Shown in pieces: positions 21,754-31,145 of a DNA stretch of 64,000 nucleotides (the first letter of the stretch is position 1; each line of letters starts with the position of its first letter). Position numbers and translations under genes: made by a program. The stretch comes from Oxalobacteraceae bacterium. Its GTDB lineage: Bacteria; Pseudomonadota; Gammaproteobacteria; Burkholderiales; Burkholderiaceae_D. Under the pieces are notes generated by a model. The model saw nothing but the letters and a program-made list of their open reading frames with translations. It was not told where the DNA came from and made no database searches. The DNA is taken from positions 1-64,000 of the forward strand of contig JAUYNR010000087.1 of the NCBI GenBank assembly GCA_030698225.1. Direction: 5' to 3'.

Positions 21754-22470
21754 TTGTTCGATGACGACGCAACGCTCAAGGGCCATCCTGACTATCGTGC
21801 AGCGAAGGCTGGCGACCAGGTTGCGGCCGTTAACGTAGTTTGGGATCTTGCGGTTGACTTTCTTGTCAAAGTTGTCGAGAAGCTACCACGAGACGTGATT
21901 TATGTGGCGCCGTTTGCACGCGAAGCCACCGGCGACAACGCTATCCCCCAAGTGCTCGCTGCGGCCTGCGCAGCAATTACGGGTGGCAAAGTTGACAACG
22001 GAATTGTGCAGGTGACACGGGTATTTCACACCGGCGCCGACCCGATGGAGCGACTGAGCTTGCGTGCGCAATTCGAAGGTGAAGTGATCGCCGGAGAGCG
22101 CTATGTTTTAGTTGACGACGTGATTAGCATGGGTGGGACCCTTGCAGAGCTCGCTGACTACGTCCAACGAGCTGGCGGTGTGGTCACGGCGGTCGTTACA
22201 CTCGTAAACGCCGGGCGGATCAAGGCCCTGTGCGCCGCACCCAAGGTAATCAAAAAACTTCAAGAGAGGTATCAAAATGAAATTCTTAACATCTTCGGCA
22301 TCCAACCCAGCGCCCTCACAGCCAACGAAGCCCAGTATCTTGTTGGTTTCAGAACGGCTGACGAGATCAGAAATCGACTTGCTAAGGCAAGAAAAGAAAT
22401 CCATCTCCGATTATGCTCAAAAGGCATTCGCTGGGCGGCTGAGCGCACAGATGCGGACGAAGTAAACTGA
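21754..22470 (+). CDS. Phosphoribosyltransferase-domain protein, possibly N-terminally truncated
   Basis: PRPP-binding loop YVLVDDVISMGGTLAELADYV; only a TTG start, and the reading frame extends upstream without an ATG. Confidence 0.65.
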   Translation: MFDDDATLKGHPDYRAAKAGDQVAAVNVVWDLAVDFLVKVVEKLPRDVIYVAPFAREATGDNAIPQVLAAACAAITGGKVDNGIVQVTRVFHTGADPMERLSLRAQFEGEVIAGERYVLVDDVISMGGTLAELADYVQRAGGVVTAVVTLVNAGRIKALCAAPKVIKKLQERYQNEILNIFGIQPSALTANEAQYLVGFRTADEIRNRLAKARKEIHLRLCSKGIRWAAERTDADEVN

Positions 22471-22591
22471 GCACGCGTAAATGCCTGTGCAACTGAGGGA
22501 GTAAGTACGCCCTACGCTATGCGACTTGCGGCCTTCACTGTGCCCCGTGAAAATTAGCAGCGATTATCTCCATGGCGATGCCATTGCGTTG

Positions 22592-22663
22592 CAGGCGCGA
22601 ATTCATTCGCACAAGCCCGCACAGAAAAATCAAAAATGCGAATAAATTCGCACCTACAACCCT
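22592..22663. repeat. Second copy of GTGCGAATTNATTCGCAC inverted repeat
   Basis: GCAGGCGCGAATTCATTCGCACAAG...AAATGCGAATAAATTCGCACCTAC. Confidence 0.75.
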
Positions 22664-22689
22664 ACGCCATGCGGCCTTCCGATCTTGCC

Positions 22690-22732
22690 TTGCTCCCCTC
22701 TCCCACTTGTGGGAGAGGGGCCGGGTAGAGTG
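22690..22732. repeat. CTCCCCTCTCCC repeat copy
   Basis: CTCCCCTCTCCCACTTGTGGGAGAGGGGCCGGGTAGAG. Confidence 0.75.
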
Positions 22733-22879
22733 CGGTCGAGTGAGGTGAACGCCAAAGCGCAATGAAAAAGCCCGCGCAGCAATGCCCAGCATAAAAACAA
22801 GCACCCGCACCCAACAAGCTTCATGCAAATTGTAATTATTCCGTTCGCTATAAGAGAAGTCCAAACTGAAGAGTTTTTT

Positions 22880-22922
22880 GTAGGAGCGCACCCGGGCGCG
22901 AAGCAGCCGCCAGACTGCAGCT
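22880..22922. repeat. Truncated (5' half) REP type-1 copy
   Basis: GTAGGAGCGCACCCGGGCGCGAAGCAGCCGCCAGACTGCAGC, no second arm. Confidence 0.85.
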
Positions 22923-23038
22923 TTTAATGTTAATCGCCCCAGCCAAACCCCCCACAAAACACACCCCCACCATAATTCACCAACTCCCCGCATGTATAAT
23001 CACCCCTCGCATATTGCACAGCAAAACGAAACACCCCC

Positions 23039-23157
23039 ATGATCCGCATCCTATTAACAGGCAAAACCGGGCAGGTCGGCTACGAGCTAGAGCGCAGCCT
23101 GCAAGGCCTGGGCGAAATCATTGCCCTAACTCGCCCGCCAAAACTCCTGCGCACCCT
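23039..23157 (+). pseudogene. Truncated rmlD/rfbD 5' fragment (copy 2), interrupted by REP
   Basis: MIRILLTGKTGQVGYELERSLQGLGEIIAL then divergence, REP begins 23158; upstream leader resembles copy 1 leader. Confidence 0.9.
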
Positions 23158-23229
23158 GTAGGAGCGCACCCGGGCGCGAAAGCAGTCGTCAGACTGCTGC
23201 CGTTGGTCGCGCCCGGGTGCGCTCCCCAC
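23158..23229. repeat. REP/BIME type-1 copy
   Basis: GTAGGAGCGCACCCGGGCGCGAAAGCAGTCGTCAGACTGCTGCCGTTGGTCGCGCCCGGGTGCGCTCCCCAC. Confidence 0.92.
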
Positions 23230-23255
23230 ATCACCGCAAAATTAAAATACACATC

Positions 23256-24128
23256 ATGACTCGCATCCTACTAACAGGCAAAACCGGCCAAGTCGGCTAC
23301 GAACTGGAGCGCAGCCTGCAAGGCTTGGGTGAAATCATCGCCCTCGACCGCAGCCAGATGGACCTCGCTAACCTCGACCAGGTGCGCGACGTCATCCGCC
23401 AAATCAAGCCCAACCTCATCATCAATCCCGCCGCCTACACCGCGGTGGACAAGGCCGAAAGCGAGCCCGATCTCGCGATGCGCATCAACGGCGAAGCCCC
23501 CGGCGTGATGGCAGAAGAAGCCAAAAAGCTCGGCGCAGCGATGATCCACTACAGCACCGATTACGTCTTCGACGGCACCAAAACTACGCCTTACCTGGAA
23601 ACTGACCCAACTTGCCCCATTAACGTCTATGGCGTAACCAAGCTGGCAGGCGAGCAAGCGATCCAGGCCGCTGGCATCCCGCACCTGATCCTGCGCACCA
23701 GCTGGGTATACGGCATGCGCGGCAACAATTTCTTGTGCACCATCCTGCGGCTGGCACAAGAGCGCGAAGAACTGCGCATCGTCGCCGACCAGCACGGCGC
23801 ACCCACTTGGTGCCGCACCATCGCCGACACCACTGCCCACATCGTAGCGCTGGCCAAAGGCGCGCAAGATGCGCAGGAATGGTGGCAGGAGCGGTCGGGG
23901 ATTTATCATCTGACTGCGCAAGGGCAGACCACGTGGTTTGAATTTACGCAGGCGATTTTGGAAAATGCAGCGATTGCCAAGAAGTCAGTTCTGATCCCTA
24001 TAACGACCCAGGAATATCCGTTACCGGCGAAACGGCCGACATATTCAATCCTGTCATGCGAACGGCTTATGAATACGTTTTGTGGATTGCCGGAATGGGA
24101 AAATGCTTTAAGGCTATGCCAAAATTAG
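23256..24128 (+). CDS. rfbD: dTDP-4-dehydrorhamnose reductase (intact copy)
   Basis: MTRILLTGKTGQVGYELERSLQGLGEIIALDRSQMDL, YSTDYVFDGT, YGVTKLAGEQAI. Confidence 0.96.
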   Translation: MTRILLTGKTGQVGYELERSLQGLGEIIALDRSQMDLANLDQVRDVIRQIKPNLIINPAAYTAVDKAESEPDLAMRINGEAPGVMAEEAKKLGAAMIHYSTDYVFDGTKTTPYLETDPTCPINVYGVTKLAGEQAIQAAGIPHLILRTSWVYGMRGNNFLCTILRLAQEREELRIVADQHGAPTWCRTIADTTAHIVALAKGAQDAQEWWQERSGIYHLTAQGQTTWFEFTQAILENAAIAKKSVLIPITTQEYPLPAKRPTYSILSCERLMNTFCGLPEWENALRLCQN

Positions 24129-24220
24129 CCAGATAGCAGATTAAAAAGATCACTCAATGGTAATTAATTGACTCATACCATCAAATATTATCGAGATTAA
24201 ATAGTCATTTATGCAATCGT

Positions 24221-25696
24221 ATGCTTATTAGAAACACGCTTTACAATTTATTAGGCTTGGGACTGCCGCTGTTGGTCGCGATAGGATCCATGCCTGTGCT
24301 TATTCACAGCCTCGGGGATGCCCGTTTTGGTGTGCTTACACTCATCTGGGCCGTGGTCAGCTATTTCGGACTGTTCGACCTGGGTCTTGGCCGCGCGCTC
24401 ACGCAACAGCTATCCGTTTTGATCGCTGAAAAACGCGAGCATGATATTCCTCCATTGGTATATACAAGCTTTTTATTGTTAGCCGGATTAGGGATGTTTG
24501 CAGGCGTACTCATGTGGTGGGGAGCGACATGGGGAGCTCAACGCATCTTCTATAACGGCGATACTACTGAAATCGTCGGGTCCATCCGCGTGATGGCGGT
24601 GGGCATGCCCTTTATTGTGCTTACATCAGCACTACGAGGCATTCTGGAGGCAAAATCGGCGTTCGGCATCATCAATCTGATTCGGCTGCCGATGGGCATT
24701 TTTACCTTTATAGGTCCACTAGTGGTTGTACTTTGGTATAAAAATGACCTGGCTGCAATTACGGTAGTTCTCACCTTGGGTAGGGTAGTCGCGTGTGTCG
24801 TTCATGCTTATTATGTTGTGCGCACATTACCGGGAATTTTCGATGATAGGCGCTATAGCCCGGAGTTAGTTAAAACATTATTGGTGTCCGGTGGCTGGAT
24901 GACCGTCAGTAACATCATCAGTCCTTTGATGGGGTATCTGGATCGCTTTCTTATTGGAGTAACGATTTCAGCTGCCGCAGTAGCATACTATGTAACGCCA
25001 AATGAAATGATGACAAAATTATGGATTATTCCTAGTGCACTTACTGCAGTTCTTTTTCCAAAATTTGCTCTTGATATTGCAAGCAACAGCTCAAATTCAG
25101 CCAAATTATTTAAACAGGCAGTGTCTTTACTTTTCTTAATAATTTATCCGTTAACTTTGTTTTGTGCATTATTTTCTAAAGAGATTTTGCAAATATGGAT
25201 TGGACATGCTTTTGCAGCTCAAAGCTATGTGGTAATGCAAATATTTGCATTCGGCATATTGATAAACTGTCTTGCACATATTCCTTTCGTACTTATCCAG
25301 AGTGCAGGTAAATCTAAAATAACTGCAATAATCCATGTGGTTGAGTTTATTCCATTTGCAATTATATTGTGGCTATTTTCAACTAATTTTGGAATATTGG
25401 GAGCTGCCTTAGCTTGGTTGCTGAGGATGATGGTCGATACAGTAATTATGTTTACATTCGTAGGAAGTGTCATCAAAAAAGAAAAGTACCAATATGTAAA
25501 AATCATATTTTTGGGATGCTTAGTAGTTCCATCGTTTCTTGCGGGAGGTTTGTCTATGCCTTTGATCAAAGGCGCTATTTTTCTATTTACTTGCGGACTG
25601 GCAGTTTTATATTCTTGGTATTTTATTGCTACAAAAGAAGAGCGTTATTGGTTAGCGCAAAAAATGAAACTGACTTTAAATTATAATAAGCTATGA
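24221..25696 (+). CDS. Wzx-type oligosaccharide flippase
   Basis: Multi-TM, LGLGLPLLVAIGSMPVLIHSLGDARFGVLTLIWAVVSYFGLFDLGLGRALTQ. Confidence 0.88.
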   Translation: MLIRNTLYNLLGLGLPLLVAIGSMPVLIHSLGDARFGVLTLIWAVVSYFGLFDLGLGRALTQQLSVLIAEKREHDIPPLVYTSFLLLAGLGMFAGVLMWWGATWGAQRIFYNGDTTEIVGSIRVMAVGMPFIVLTSALRGILEAKSAFGIINLIRLPMGIFTFIGPLVVVLWYKNDLAAITVVLTLGRVVACVVHAYYVVRTLPGIFDDRRYSPELVKTLLVSGGWMTVSNIISPLMGYLDRFLIGVTISAAAVAYYVTPNEMMTKLWIIPSALTAVLFPKFALDIASNSSNSAKLFKQAVSLLFLIIYPLTLFCALFSKEILQIWIGHAFAAQSYVVMQIFAFGILINCLAHIPFVLIQSAGKSKITAIIHVVEFIPFAIILWLFSTNFGILGAALAWLLRMMVDTVIMFTFVGSVIKKEKYQYVKIIFLGCLVVPSFLAGGLSMPLIKGAIFLFTCGLAVLYSWYFIATKEERYWLAQKMKLTLNYNKL

Positions 25697-26610
25697 ACAA
25701 CAGTCGTTCCTATCCTCTTGTATCAATTATTACACCTGCATACAATCAAGCTGAGTTTTTAGTGGCAACTATTCAAAGTGTGCTATCTCAGAGTTATCCA
25801 AATATAGAATACATTGTTCTTGACGATGGCTCAACGGACCATACACAGGATATATTAAAAAAATATGATGGAAAAATCCGCTGGGAAAGTCATGAAAATA
25901 TGGGACAGGCGAAGACGTTGAACAGAGGTTGGGAAATGTCTAAGGGCGAAGTTTTGAGTTATTTGAGCTCTGATGATCTATTGGATGAGCATGCAATAAG
26001 AAATTTGATGGAAAAATACGTAGGTGATTCATTAATAATTTTTGGCGCCTATCGTTTAATAGACCAGACGGGTCAAAAAATAAAAACAAAAAAAACCATA
26101 TTTCATGGCTACAAAGATATGGTTCATAATTTTAATTGCCCAATTGGCCCCGGGGCAGTCTTTAGTCGCGATCTTTTCCTGGATTCCGGCGGCTGGAATC
26201 AAAATTTTAGGCAAATACCAGATTATGATTTTTGGATTCGTGCTGGCAGGCATGCAAAATTTATAAAAATAGATGAAGAAATTGCCAGCTTCAGAGTGCA
26301 TACTGGATCGCAAACCTTCGCTAGTTCGACTGCTAACAAGTCTGATGAATCAATTGTCTGTATTAATCAGCTATTTGATAAGAGTGAGGACCTAGAGATA
26401 AAATTTAATAAAAAAATGTCGTTGGCTTCGGCATATGTATATTCGTCATGCCTTCATTTTAGATCTGGTAGATACATTGAGTCTATTGAACGACTCATTC
26501 AGTCAATATTGTATGGTGGTTATTATGCATTTTCATTAAGAAATGTTACTAGATTTTTTGGCTCTTTTTATTCAATATTTAAATATAAATATATTGAAAA
26601 AAATAAGTGA
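25693..26610 (+). CDS. Glycosyltransferase family 2
   Basis: VSIITPAYNQAEFLVATIQSVLSQSYPNIEYIVLDDGSTDHT. Confidence 0.93.
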   Translation: MNNSRSYPLVSIITPAYNQAEFLVATIQSVLSQSYPNIEYIVLDDGSTDHTQDILKKYDGKIRWESHENMGQAKTLNRGWEMSKGEVLSYLSSDDLLDEHAIRNLMEKYVGDSLIIFGAYRLIDQTGQKIKTKKTIFHGYKDMVHNFNCPIGPGAVFSRDLFLDSGGWNQNFRQIPDYDFWIRAGRHAKFIKIDEEIASFRVHTGSQTFASSTANKSDESIVCINQLFDKSEDLEIKFNKKMSLASAYVYSSCLHFRSGRYIESIERLIQSILYGGYYAFSLRNVTRFFGSFYSIFKYKYIEKNK

Positions 26611-26755
26611 AATTAAATTTAAAGTTGGGAAAGTATGAATTTCCGATGATAAATTTTAAATTTTCAGTATTAATGTGTTGCATATAACTATGTCCAGTTT
26701 TAACTGTAATGCTAAGTTTTTGTGAAAATTAAAAGGTTAAGATAAATTATATATT

Positions 26756-27796
26756 ATGCAATATACTATTCTGCTTTTCGTCTTAATTTTTTTGCATGTA
26801 CTTGATTATAGTAAAGCGGATAGGCGAACTTTATTAATTGGCAGCATTATTTTGTTGTCTTCTTTTGCGGTTGTATACAGTCAGACCGGTAGTATTGATT
26901 ATGATGGCTATAAATCTTACTTCGACTGTATCGGAATACCAGATTGCTCATCGGAGTTAAGTGTTGAATATGGCTTTAAGTTAATTGTTAATGTATTTCA
27001 AGTTATTTTTGGCGATAACTTTTGGTTGTTTATATCTAGTTACTCTGTTCTGGCAATAATAATAAAATTGTATTTCTTGAAGAAATACTCGCCTTATTTT
27101 ATGTTGTCTGTATTTTTTTATTTTTGTTATAATTTTTTAATGCACGATATGACTCAAGTGCGAGTTGGAATTTCTCTGGCATTTTTTTGGCTCGCGATTG
27201 ATAAATATTGTGAGCGATTACCCTGGAAGTCTTTTGGATTTTTTCTTCTGGCCGTATTAATGCATACTTCTGCACTGGTTGGTGGAATCATATATTTGTT
27301 AAGCAGAGAATCATTTAGTAAGAGATTCTATTATCTTTTGATTCCTGTATCTTATATTATTTCTTTTTCTGTAAATAGAGAATATTTGTTATCTTTACCA
27401 TCAATATTTTTTCCTGATTCAAGGTTATCTATATATTCGGCAGGTTTTGAAAATGAAATATGGGCATTTAATCCAATTAGTCCCACAATCATTATTTTTC
27501 TTGTTGCTAATATTTTATTGATGATAAAAATACAAATGAAAGAATCTAGCGCTATTGAAATTATATCTTGTAAGCTAGGATTTTTTGCCGTTGCAGCATT
27601 TTCTTTAACCTATTGGGTTCCAGCCCTCGGTATAAGGGCTTTTGAGTATTTGAATAGTCTATATCCGTTAGTGTTTGTGTTTGCAATTAAAAAATATAAT
27701 AATAAATATATATATGCGTTATTTTTTTTGTTTGGTTTGTTTTACTGGGAAAACAATTTAATTAATCATGAAATAATGCTTGATTTTTTTATTTAA
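26756..27796 (+). CDS. EpsG/Wzy-like polysaccharide polymerase
   Basis: Multi-TM, DYDGYKSYF, MTQVRVGISLAFFWLAI typical of EpsG-family proteins; AT-rich. Confidence 0.75.
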   Translation: MQYTILLFVLIFLHVLDYSKADRRTLLIGSIILLSSFAVVYSQTGSIDYDGYKSYFDCIGIPDCSSELSVEYGFKLIVNVFQVIFGDNFWLFISSYSVLAIIIKLYFLKKYSPYFMLSVFFYFCYNFLMHDMTQVRVGISLAFFWLAIDKYCERLPWKSFGFFLLAVLMHTSALVGGIIYLLSRESFSKRFYYLLIPVSYIISFSVNREYLLSLPSIFFPDSRLSIYSAGFENEIWAFNPISPTIIIFLVANILLMIKIQMKESSAIEIISCKLGFFAVAAFSLTYWVPALGIRAFEYLNSLYPLVFVFAIKKYNNKYIYALFFLFGLFYWENNLINHEIMLDFFI

Positions 27797-27799
27797 TTT

Positions 27800-28936
27800 A
27801 TGAAAATAATTCATGTTGTTGAATCTTTGGCGAGTGCGGGTGGCGGTTTGCCAGCGGCAGTAAAGTCACTTATAAAATTACAGCAATCTTTTAATTATAA
27901 AGTGATCTGTGCGGTAACGGGGTTGGCAACACCTAATAATGAGTTCGATAAGAATACTGTATTCAATTTGAGAGATAGCTCTATTCTTAGTAGTATTTTT
28001 AACTTAAATAAATTATGTCTGTCAATAAAACGTCATCATTATGATTTTGTGCATATACATGGGGTGTGGAATTTAACCTATCTTGTGATATGCATTACAT
28101 GCAGATTAGCAGGAGTTAAATACGTTGTTACTACCCACGGGCAATTACTGTCAACAATATTGGAATCTGACTCAATTCAAAAGCGTTTGAAGAAAAAAAT
28201 TTATTATCAATTGTTTGCACGTCAAATTTTACAAGGAGCATTCAAAATTCATGTTTCTAGCGAAAATGAACGTTCAGAATTTTCTTTGAATAAAATACTT
28301 TCAAAAAAAATTGTATTGATTCCTCATATAATGGATGATATTTTTTTTGATATTAAACTGGATCGCGATAGTAGTCATTTTCATGCTGATAAAACTCCAG
28401 AGTTTAAAGATATATTGTTTGTTGGTCGACTAGATGTCAGAAAGGGTATTCTAGATTTGATCGATGGCTTTGCTTCTTCTGGCCTATCTCTTGATTGGCG
28501 TCTAAGAATTGTGGGTCCTAACAGCGATCCTGATTTTATGAAATTGATGTTGAGGAAAATTTCGTCTATTGGAATGGTAGAACGTATCTTAATTGAAAAG
28601 CCAATATATGGTGATTTGAGAATTGATTTATATTTGAGTTGCTATGTATTTTGTCTTCCTTCGTATTCTGAGGCCCCTGGTCTTGTAAATATCGAAGCGG
28701 CTCTCGTTGGACGCCCTGTAATTACTACTCCCTATACCGGATTGCTTGATATAAAGGAATTTGGCGGTGTCTTATGTGATACAGGTCAAGAATCAATTGG
28801 CTTGGCCTTAAGGGAAGTGGCTAGTTGGACAGAGAATGAATATTTTTCTCGATCTAAGAGAATTCAGTCATGGGCTAAATCAGAATTTTCTTTGGATATT
28901 ATTTTGCCTAGATGGAAAAAATTTTACACGCAATAA
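27800..28936 (+). CDS. Glycosyltransferase family 4/1
   Basis: DILFVGRLDVRKGILDLIDGF, PSYSEAPGLVNIEAALVGRPVITT. Confidence 0.88.
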   Translation: MKIIHVVESLASAGGGLPAAVKSLIKLQQSFNYKVICAVTGLATPNNEFDKNTVFNLRDSSILSSIFNLNKLCLSIKRHHYDFVHIHGVWNLTYLVICITCRLAGVKYVVTTHGQLLSTILESDSIQKRLKKKIYYQLFARQILQGAFKIHVSSENERSEFSLNKILSKKIVLIPHIMDDIFFDIKLDRDSSHFHADKTPEFKDILFVGRLDVRKGILDLIDGFASSGLSLDWRLRIVGPNSDPDFMKLMLRKISSIGMVERILIEKPIYGDLRIDLYLSCYVFCLPSYSEAPGLVNIEAALVGRPVITTPYTGLLDIKEFGGVLCDTGQESIGLALREVASWTENEYFSRSKRIQSWAKSEFSLDIILPRWKKFYTQ

Positions 28937-28990
28937 ATTTTTATTTCTCTAATAAATTAAAACTAAATATTTTATTATGAATAATTTTTA

Positions 28991-30220
28991 ATGAAAATCC
29001 TTATTGTCAGTCAATATTTTTGGCCAGAAAATTTTCGCATCAATGATTTGGTCAAGGCATTGTTGGATAAAGGAATCAACGTCGATGTGGTCACCGGGCA
29101 GCCAAACTATCCGGGCGGACGGATATTCGACGGTTATCGGGCCGGGAATTTCGGCAAACAATCGTGGGGCGACGCGACGGTTTACCGCTTGCCAATGGCG
29201 CCGCGTGGGCGCGGCTCAGCGGTACGGTTGATATGCAATTATTTGTCATTCGTGATCAGCGGCATTTTGCTGGCACCATTTGCGCTGCGACGCAAACGAG
29301 TCGACGTTGTGTTCGTTTATGCGATCTCACCAATTTTGCAGGCGATCCCGGCGATTCTGATTAAATGGATCAAGGGTGCAAAGCTGGTGATCTGGGTACA
29401 GGATTTGTGGCCGGAGAGCCTGGAGGCGACAGGCTTCGTACGCAATCGATGGGCGTTGGCGATGGTGCGGGTCTTGGTGCGCTGGATTTATCGACACGCC
29501 GATCTGATACTGGTGCAGTCAGAAGCGTTCATTGCTCCAGTCGCTGCGCTTGCAGATGCTGGAAAAATTTGTTATTACCCGAATTCTGCTGATGATGTTT
29601 TCACGTCTTCATCTGTGGATGATGAGTGCCAGATTCCCGAACTGGGAAACGGATTTTCGGTTGTGTTTGCCGGAAATCTAGGCACAGCCCAAGCGGTCGA
29701 TACGATTATCGATGCAGCCGAGCTTTTAAAAGACAGGCCGGAAATCCGCATTATTTTAGTTGGCAGTGGCAGCCGTGCAGCCTGGCTGCAAAGCCAGGTC
29801 GAGCAACGCGGTTTGAGCAATGTACTACTGGCGGGACAGTATCCACTGAGTGCCATGCCTGCAATATTGCGCGGTGCGAGTGTGTTGTTGGTAACGCTTA
29901 AGGACGAGGCCATTTTTTATCATACGGTACCCAGCAAGGTGCAGGCGTACTTGGCAGCGGGGCGGCCTATCGTCGCCTGTCTGAACGGTGAAGGGGCGCG
30001 AATCATCGCACTAGCTGAGGCGGGTGTCTGTTGTCCGGCAGAGGATGCTGTTGCACTAGCGCAAGCCATTGCATCGCTGTATCAGATGTCTGAGGAAGAT
30101 CGGTCGCAATTGGGTAAAAATGGTCAGCGTTATTTTGAGCAGTACTTTGATAGCAACATGCTTACACAAACATTAATAAGCCATTTTGAGAAAGTGCGGG
30201 TAAGTGGGCGTCAGCAATGA
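28991..30220 (+). CDS. Glycosyltransferase family 4, WbuB-like
   Basis: MKILIVSQYFWPENFRINDLVKALLDKGINVDVVTGQPNYPGG; next to nucleotide-sugar genes. Confidence 0.82.
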   Translation: MKILIVSQYFWPENFRINDLVKALLDKGINVDVVTGQPNYPGGRIFDGYRAGNFGKQSWGDATVYRLPMAPRGRGSAVRLICNYLSFVISGILLAPFALRRKRVDVVFVYAISPILQAIPAILIKWIKGAKLVIWVQDLWPESLEATGFVRNRWALAMVRVLVRWIYRHADLILVQSEAFIAPVAALADAGKICYYPNSADDVFTSSSVDDECQIPELGNGFSVVFAGNLGTAQAVDTIIDAAELLKDRPEIRIILVGSGSRAAWLQSQVEQRGLSNVLLAGQYPLSAMPAILRGASVLLVTLKDEAIFYHTVPSKVQAYLAAGRPIVACLNGEGARIIALAEAGVCCPAEDAVALAQAIASLYQMSEEDRSQLGKNGQRYFEQYFDSNMLTQTLISHFEKVRVSGRQQ

Positions 30221-30276
30221 TGCTTTATTGATTGTTTATTTTTTTAAATATTTGTCCGTGTGATTAGGGAATTGTC

Positions 30277-31131
30277 ATGAAAGTTTTAGTGTTGGGTGTA
30301 TCCGGCATGCTGGGGAATGCCATTTTCAGGTATTTTTCAGAAAGCAGAGATTATGAAGTCTTTGGCTCGGCACGGAGCAGCGCTGTACAGCGTGCATTTG
30401 CACCGGAATTGGCTAACAGAATTATGGTCGGAACTGATGTTGATAATCCGGATTCTCTCGCGCTTTTGTTTGCTAAAGTCAAACCGAATGTAGTGGTCAA
30501 CTGTATTGGCTTGATCAAGCAGTTGGCTGAAGCCAATGATCCATTGCAGGCGATACCGATTAATTCTTTATTGCCGCACCGCTTGGCCCGCTTATGTGAA
30601 ATAGCAGGGGCTAGGCTTGTTCACATCAGTACCGATTGTGTATTTTCCGGCAGTAAAGGCAATTATCATGAAGCCGATCAATCGGATGCAAAAGATTTGT
30701 ACGGACGTTCCAAATATTTAGGCGAGGTTGACTATCCGCATGCAATCACCTTGCGCACATCCATTATTGGACATGAGTTAGGTAGCGCCAATGGGCTAGT
30801 TGGTTGGTTCCTGTCGCAACAGGGAACAGTCAACGGTTTCACAAAAGCGATCTTTTCCGGATTCCCAACGATTGAATTGGCACACATCATCCGGGATGTC
30901 GTCTTGCCGCAGCCTCAATTATCCGGTTTATATCATGTCGCATCTGAACCTATTTCAAAATATGATTTGTTGAAACTGGTGGCGCAGGTATACGGGAAAA
31001 AGATAGAAATTTTGCCTGAGAATAAATTCACGCTGGACCGGTCATTGAGTGCGGAAAAATTCAAATTGGCATCAGGTTACACGCCACCTGCCTGGCCAGT
31101 GCTGGTTAAAAAAATGTTCAATTTTAAATAA
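30277..31131 (+). CDS. RmlD-like SDR reductase for a 2-acetamido-2,6-dideoxy-L-hexose (QnlB/WbvR-like)
   Basis: MKVLVLGVSGMLGNAIFRYF, VHISTDCVFSG, YGRSKYLGEV; 284 aa, no cupin domain. Confidence 0.75.
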   Translation: MKVLVLGVSGMLGNAIFRYFSESRDYEVFGSARSSAVQRAFAPELANRIMVGTDVDNPDSLALLFAKVKPNVVVNCIGLIKQLAEANDPLQAIPINSLLPHRLARLCEIAGARLVHISTDCVFSGSKGNYHEADQSDAKDLYGRSKYLGEVDYPHAITLRTSIIGHELGSANGLVGWFLSQQGTVNGFTKAIFSGFPTIELAHIIRDVVLPQPQLSGLYHVASEPISKYDLLKLVAQVYGKKIEILPENKFTLDRSLSAEKFKLASGYTPPAWPVLVKKMFNFK

Positions 31132-31145
31132 TTAAGGAGTCTTTT

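Noticed and set aside
17462-23229. CRISPR array
   Set aside because: The repeats are hairpin REPs spaced by whole genes, without regular spacers or cas genes.
17427-23255. Prophage, ICE or integron
   Set aside because: No integrase, att-like tRNA, phage structural genes or conjugation genes seen.
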